64,000 nucleotides of DNA from Lingula anatina (Eukaryota > Brachiopoda > Lingulata > Lingulida > Lingulidae). The position numbers and the translations under genes are program-made. Below, in pieces: positions 60,301 through 64,000 of this stretch. The notes below the pieces were generated by a model. It was not told where the DNA came from and ran no database searches. It saw only the letters and a program-made list of their open reading frames with translations. The DNA lies in NCBI RefSeq assembly GCF_001039355.2, contig NW_019775747.1, positions 572,752 to 636,751 on the forward strand, given 5' to 3'. Positions within the stretch are counted from its first letter, which is position 1. Each line of letters begins with the position of its first letter.

Positions 60301-63133
60301 TAGCTCACCACACTAATACCCATATTGATAAGATCAGACGAAGCCACCTCAAATACAGCTTTGGAAAACTTCTTGCGGTCTTTGTAGATTTCCTGAAATT
60401 TTGGAACAATCAACTTTAAAGTTTGCATACATATAGAATACTAACAATTGTATTCATTTTGAAAAATTGGCTTTGCAGTCAGCAACAATAACTCAAACAT
60501 TTCAGATGGTTCATTCTAAACATAAAACAATTTCAATACTAATCACACTTTTTGCTGAAAAATAGAATTCAGCATAGAATCCCAATTACATCCAAAACAT
60601 CTGTGATTAAAATTCAAATAATCTTTAAAAACTATTAAGTGGAAAATTTTAATTAATTCATAGTGTGAATATAGGGGAGAAATCCCATTATCATCATAAA
60701 AGTAAACACGTAGACATCATGCTGGTAATTTTATCACTGGGCAAAGGAAATAAAAGATCAAGATTGATTAAATCAAGATTATGGTCACAGAATTGATCCC
60801 CAACAGGTGATATATCAGCTTACCTCCACTGTCATGGTTCCCATGATAGCTCTCTGATGACCCTCTAAGGTCTCTTGGGCAATGCTGCGGATTTCATTCT
60901 CACTTTTCCCCAGGAACTGCTGACATGCTGCCTCCAGCATCTCGCGGTTGGCGCCCTGAATCTTCACCTGGAGTTACACAGACAGGAGGGTGGAAATGAG
61001 GCGGAATATCTTGTCATTTACAAGTACTGATATAAATTTACAATGCCAATTATGAATTCCGTAACATTCTTTATAGCTCACTTATTTCATCATTTTTGTT
61101 CATTTATAAGATTTATTAAAATACATATTACTGCTTACAACACTGGTCCTTTATATTAATCACAATTTCAAGAGGGAGAAAATAAGTTTTGTAATTTAGT
61201 AGCTTATCATGCTCACTGTAACTTTAAATAATTATGTTTTGAAGTAATGAGGCTTATACCAAAACATAAATTATAGACAAATGGTTCTTAAATATTATTA
61301 AGTTAAGCTGATGTCAGTAACAAAACAGGGCAACCATTTTGGACCTTAACCAGAATTGTTAATATTTTTTGATATAAAAAAATTTGGCTTACTAGTAAAC
61401 AAAACAACACAATATGTCTCAAATACTATGTACAAACGAATGACAACTACAGTGCTCAATACTACTTCTGAGAACGGTATTAATAAAGTACAACAATGTC
61501 TAATCTACAAGTTAAGTTTGAAGAACTTACAGCTGAAGACTTCTAAAGAAGGTCAAAGACTCAAATAAATACGTTACTGTAACTGAACCCAGAAACTTCA
61601 CCAAAATGCACTCTTCACCAAAATGCACTCAAATAAATTTAAAGGGAAAACACTTCAAAAATTGCAAAAATACACTGCTCTTTGATTATTTGTCCCACCC
61701 AATTTTCAAATTCTAAGATGTTGATACAACTCACCTTTCATATTGCTAGTACGGAATTCAGTCTATAAAGTATCTGAGTACACAAAGGTGAATTTGGGAG
61801 GTTGGGGAAGACTGGGCCAGTTTTAACAATCAAACTTTTTTTTACCCAACACTTGTTTTTCAAAGACAAAATGTTACCAGAGAAGCCATTATAATTGATA
61901 TTGTTTGCAGGTTAACTGATGCAAATGTTAATTACCTTAAACAGCGAAAATAGAAATGTTAGTAATTTTTTTAAAATAAACATTTCATTTTTTAATAGCT
62001 TTACTTTGTGAAAAATTTCAGCTTTAATATTAATCCTGTTCGCTTCAGAAAAGGACAAACTCTGGAAACATGTCACAGCGTATGCATCAGGAATAGAAAA
62101 TTTGCTTCCCCTTGATAGTGGGTGAATAGGTGGGTGGGGGGGGGGGTTAGTATGCATTTACTTTCCTCACCACCCAAGCAGTGACTGCAAAGGCCCTTCA
62201 CTTTACTTTTTTACAAGATCAAGTTTCGTCTATAATAGGGACCATTCAGAATGAGAAGAGCCGAGTGCTAGCTAGGCCATGACCTAAATATGGCCGACCT
62301 ACATGAAAAGAAGACCACTTAATCCCGTAATGGTCTCTCCACCTCTCACACACGTCCTTACGCGTCATCCCTCCAGGGGCACAGTAATTAAGTCTCGGCT
62401 CAATTCAACCAAAGGACAAGGCATGGATTAAGCATTCTTCCTTTCATGAAGGTCCGTCATATTTAGGTCATGGCCTAGCTAGCACTCGGCTCTTCTCACT
62501 CTGAATGGTCCCATATAAATAACATGTGATGTCCTCACAAAAAAACTAATTCTCACCTGGGCTACACCTGTTACAGAAATGGCAACACCAAGCTGGGTAT
62601 ACACATTTGGACTCTCTATTACAAGAGTCATTGTGTTGAGAGTTATTCTGAAGCAGAGAATTACAAAAAAATAACACCATAGTGACAGGTAGACAAAAAT
62701 CCACACAACTGCAAACCAAGTTTTTGTAAGAAAAAAAAGGGGGGAGGGCGGGGTGCTAAGCACCGCTTTGTATCACACGTGCACAACACTGGTGTGGGCT
62801 TGCATTAGCATGATTCACTTTCACCAATAGCTAAAAACAACCAAGCAAACGTTAAAATAAGTCCGTTCACAAAACCTTTCAAAAATACCAAATAAAACAT
62901 CATCAATTTCGTCACGATTAAACACAAAAAATGTGGTCTGGGTAATTCATTTTTAGCTTAGTGGCTGAAAAGAAAACCATGCTAGTGTGTGCCCCAGCTA
63001 GTGTGTTACATAGCACAGTGTCATACCTGTAGAAAACCTTACCTGTGCAATACCAGTGACTGAGATTGCCACCCCTAACTGTGTGTACACCTGAGGACTG
63101 GTGACCTTTAGGGTCATGGTGTTCAGGTTAATT
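56428..63133 (-). CDS. FLOT1: Flotillin-1 (SPFH/reggie scaffold protein), lacks only the first exons
   Basis: Exons from 5' to 3': 63133-63043 or 62647-62557 (alternatives), 60967-60824, 60392-60273, 60084-59989 or 59568-59473 (alternatives), 58888-58736, 58392-58211, 57908-57863, 57467-57330, 57029-56865 and 56451-56428. They give about 385 residues; human FLOT1 has 427, so about 40 N-terminal residues lie beyond the window. Diagnostic phrases are [54 protein letters not shown] and [20 protein letters not shown]. The last one marks FLOT1, not FLOT2. Flotillins oligomerise on the inner face of cholesterol-rich plasma membrane and endosomes through the SPFH domain and a long coiled coil. The C-terminus TMHVRQV comes from a tiny 24-base exon. 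The last five exons are duplicated at 49015-50741. Confidence 0.92.
57230..57298. repeat. (CT)n(CA)n compound microsatellite, copy B
   Basis: CT run followed by a CA run in a flotillin intron. The copy A counterpart near 49827-49885 is shorter and interrupted. Confidence 0.9.
57551..57759. repeat. Hairpin MITE with TAA duplication, copy B-specific
   Basis: Flanked by TAA at 57548-57550 and 57760-57762. Copy A has the empty site (a single TAA near 50128-50130). Inverted ends: GACTCTGTTCACATG and CATGTGAACGGTCCC; internal AAAATCTATTTTC and GAAAATAGATTTT. PIF/Harbinger-like by TSD size. Confidence 0.85.
59473..59568 (-). CDS. Flotillin-1 alternative exon 2b (32 codons, GC donor)
   Basis: Encodes [20 protein letters not shown] and then [12 protein letters not shown]. 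Phase 0 on both sides. The donor is GCAAGT, a GC-AG intron. It is a duplicate of 59989-60084 with the same 96-base length. This version is closer to human FLOT1 at its end (KRDAG). Confidence 0.8.
59989..60084 (-). CDS. Flotillin-1 alternative exon 2a (32 codons)
   Basis: Encodes [20 protein letters not shown] and then [12 protein letters not shown]. Phase 0, 96 bases, donor GTAAAT, acceptor ATTCTAG. It shares about 60% of residues with 59473-59568 and is open throughout, which argues for selection and not decay. Confidence 0.78.
62238..62512. repeat. Hairpin MITE in flotillin intron
   Basis: Ends GGGACCATTCAGAATGAGAA and its inverse, flanked by ATA on both sides. The interior phrase GGTCTCTCCACCTCTCACACAC is related to the hairpin at 4351-4659 (given there as TCTCTCCGCCTCTCACACAC). 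It lies between the flotillin exon ending at 60967 and exon 62557, just before alternative exon 1b. Confidence 0.8.
62557..62647 (-). CDS. Flotillin-1 alternative exon 1b (91 bases)
   Basis: Encodes [15 protein letters not shown] and then [15 protein letters not shown] after a split Arg. Donor GTGAGA, acceptor GCTTCAG. Same length and phases as 63043-63133. Confidence 0.82.
63043..63133 (-). CDS. Flotillin-1 alternative exon 1a (91 bases)
   Basis: Encodes [15 protein letters not shown] and then [15 protein letters not shown]. Donor GTAAGG, acceptor TTCTGCAG. Aligns with human FLOT1 [20 protein letters not shown]. Starts in phase 2 and ends in phase 0. Confidence 0.85.
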
Positions 63134-63274
63134 CTGCAGAAAAAGAAATGTTAGAACCGGATTTGCTAACTACTACCTAATGAACCAATTAGGGAAATGT
63201 AGATCACCCATTGACCTCAGTGAAATATTTTACTGGATATTCTACAGGTAAAACCAAGATTCACTTTTTAAAAC

Positions 63275-63670
63275 AGTGGGGAAATAAATGGGACTTGAGA
63301 TTCCGTCTTTTGATGTTTCCTCAGATGGTTGTGAATAATCATTCTTGAATTTTGTCTCTATCAACCTTCTACATCTGAACATAATTTTGTCTATAAATCA
63401 TAAATTGATCAAAACCAATCAATAACCATTCAATGTGGGATATACACAACCTGAACCTGAGAAAAAACATCNTGTGGGGAAATAAATGGGACTTGAGAAA
63501 TTTGTCTTTTGATGTTTCCTCAGATGGGTTGCGAATCATCATTTTTTAAATTTGCTACTATCAACCTTATACTTCTGAACATAATTTTGTCTATAAATCA
63601 TAAATTGATCAAAACCAATCAATAACCATTCAATGTGGGATATACACAACCTGAACCTGAGAAAAAACAT
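63275..63670. repeat. 200-base direct repeat joined by a single N (63472)
   Basis: 63275-63471 and 63473-63670 are near-identical (for example ATGTGGGATATACACAACCT in both) with a handful of substitutions and small indels. The lone N sits exactly at the joint, as at 50978. Confidence 0.9.
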
Positions 63671-64000
63671 CAATTCTTGAACACCAAAAAGTTACCTGTC
63701 TTCCTTGAGAATGCTAAAATGACCTGAAATTCTGACCTTTCCAACCCCAGAGACATGCATAAATTCACAGTATACATCAACATCAGCATTCCCATTTTGA
63801 ATCAGTACAAAAATGAGATTTTGGTTAGTCAAAATCATTGGCAGCAGATCTTTGCATGTTAGGGAATACTGATATTTTCATATTCAGGGAAAACATTCAG
63901 GCTAAATAGTGGATAAGTAAAATAGGGAGGGGTGGGGTGTAAATAAACCATATGCTTAAAACATGCTTTATGAAAATGAATAAAATCATGCACATGTTCA
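63671..64000. other. Flotillin-1 intron, window end
   Basis: AT-rich with no recognisable exon. The flotillin N-terminal exon (MFFTCGPNEA-like in human) was looked for on the minus strand and not found. Confidence 0.5.

Overview
This window is nuclear DNA from an intron-rich animal genome. The genes are metazoan (ZER1, a class B-like seven-transmembrane receptor with a somatomedin B domain, an LRR-Roc-COR-CARD protein, two TPR-CHAT proteins, a phytanoyl-CoA dioxygenase family enzyme, flotillin-1). Introns are short, AT-rich and GT-AG, and the DNA is full of short hairpin transposons (MITEs) and microsatellites. A marine invertebrate fits best. The receptor's Cys-rich ectodomain suggests a lophotrochozoan (mollusc, annelid or brachiopod); amphioxus is an alternative. 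This is inference, since no species can be read from the sequence. One 382-base gap and three isolated N bases show a draft assembly.

Layout. 1-7215: no recognisable exon, several MITEs. 7216-14919 (+): the C-terminal half of ZER1 in 11 exons, then a long 3' UTR to about 17290. 18093-22184 (+): a complete two-exon receptor gene with a TATA box, a signal-peptide exon and a poly(A) signal. 22908-26767 (-): the last three exons of an LRR-Roc-COR GTPase ending in a CARD. 29685-32189 (-) and 35822-38354 (-): two paralogous TPR-CHAT genes with uninterrupted coding exons; the second carries a one-base frameshift. 40641-46140 (+): complete 10-exon phytanoyl-CoA dioxygenase (PhyH) gene. 56428-63133 (-): flotillin-1 lacking only its first exons, which lie beyond the window.

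Between the last two genes a block running from a PhyH intron to a flotillin intron occurs twice in tandem (42136-50977 and 50979-58626), separated by a single N. It yields a 5'-less PhyH copy (51152-54342) and a 5'-less flotillin copy (49015-50741). Each copy has private MITE insertions with clean empty sites in the other. This may be a recent tandem duplication, but two haplotypes laid end to end by the assembler fits at least as well.

The most interesting points are: (1) the CARD-tailed Roco gene beside two TPR-CHAT (caspase-fold protease) genes on the same strand, a candidate innate-immune or cell-death neighbourhood; (2) two pairs of equal-length duplicated exons in flotillin-1 that look mutually exclusive, one pair enforced by reading frame; (3) the frameshift in the second CHAT gene; and (4) the tandem block with its N junction.
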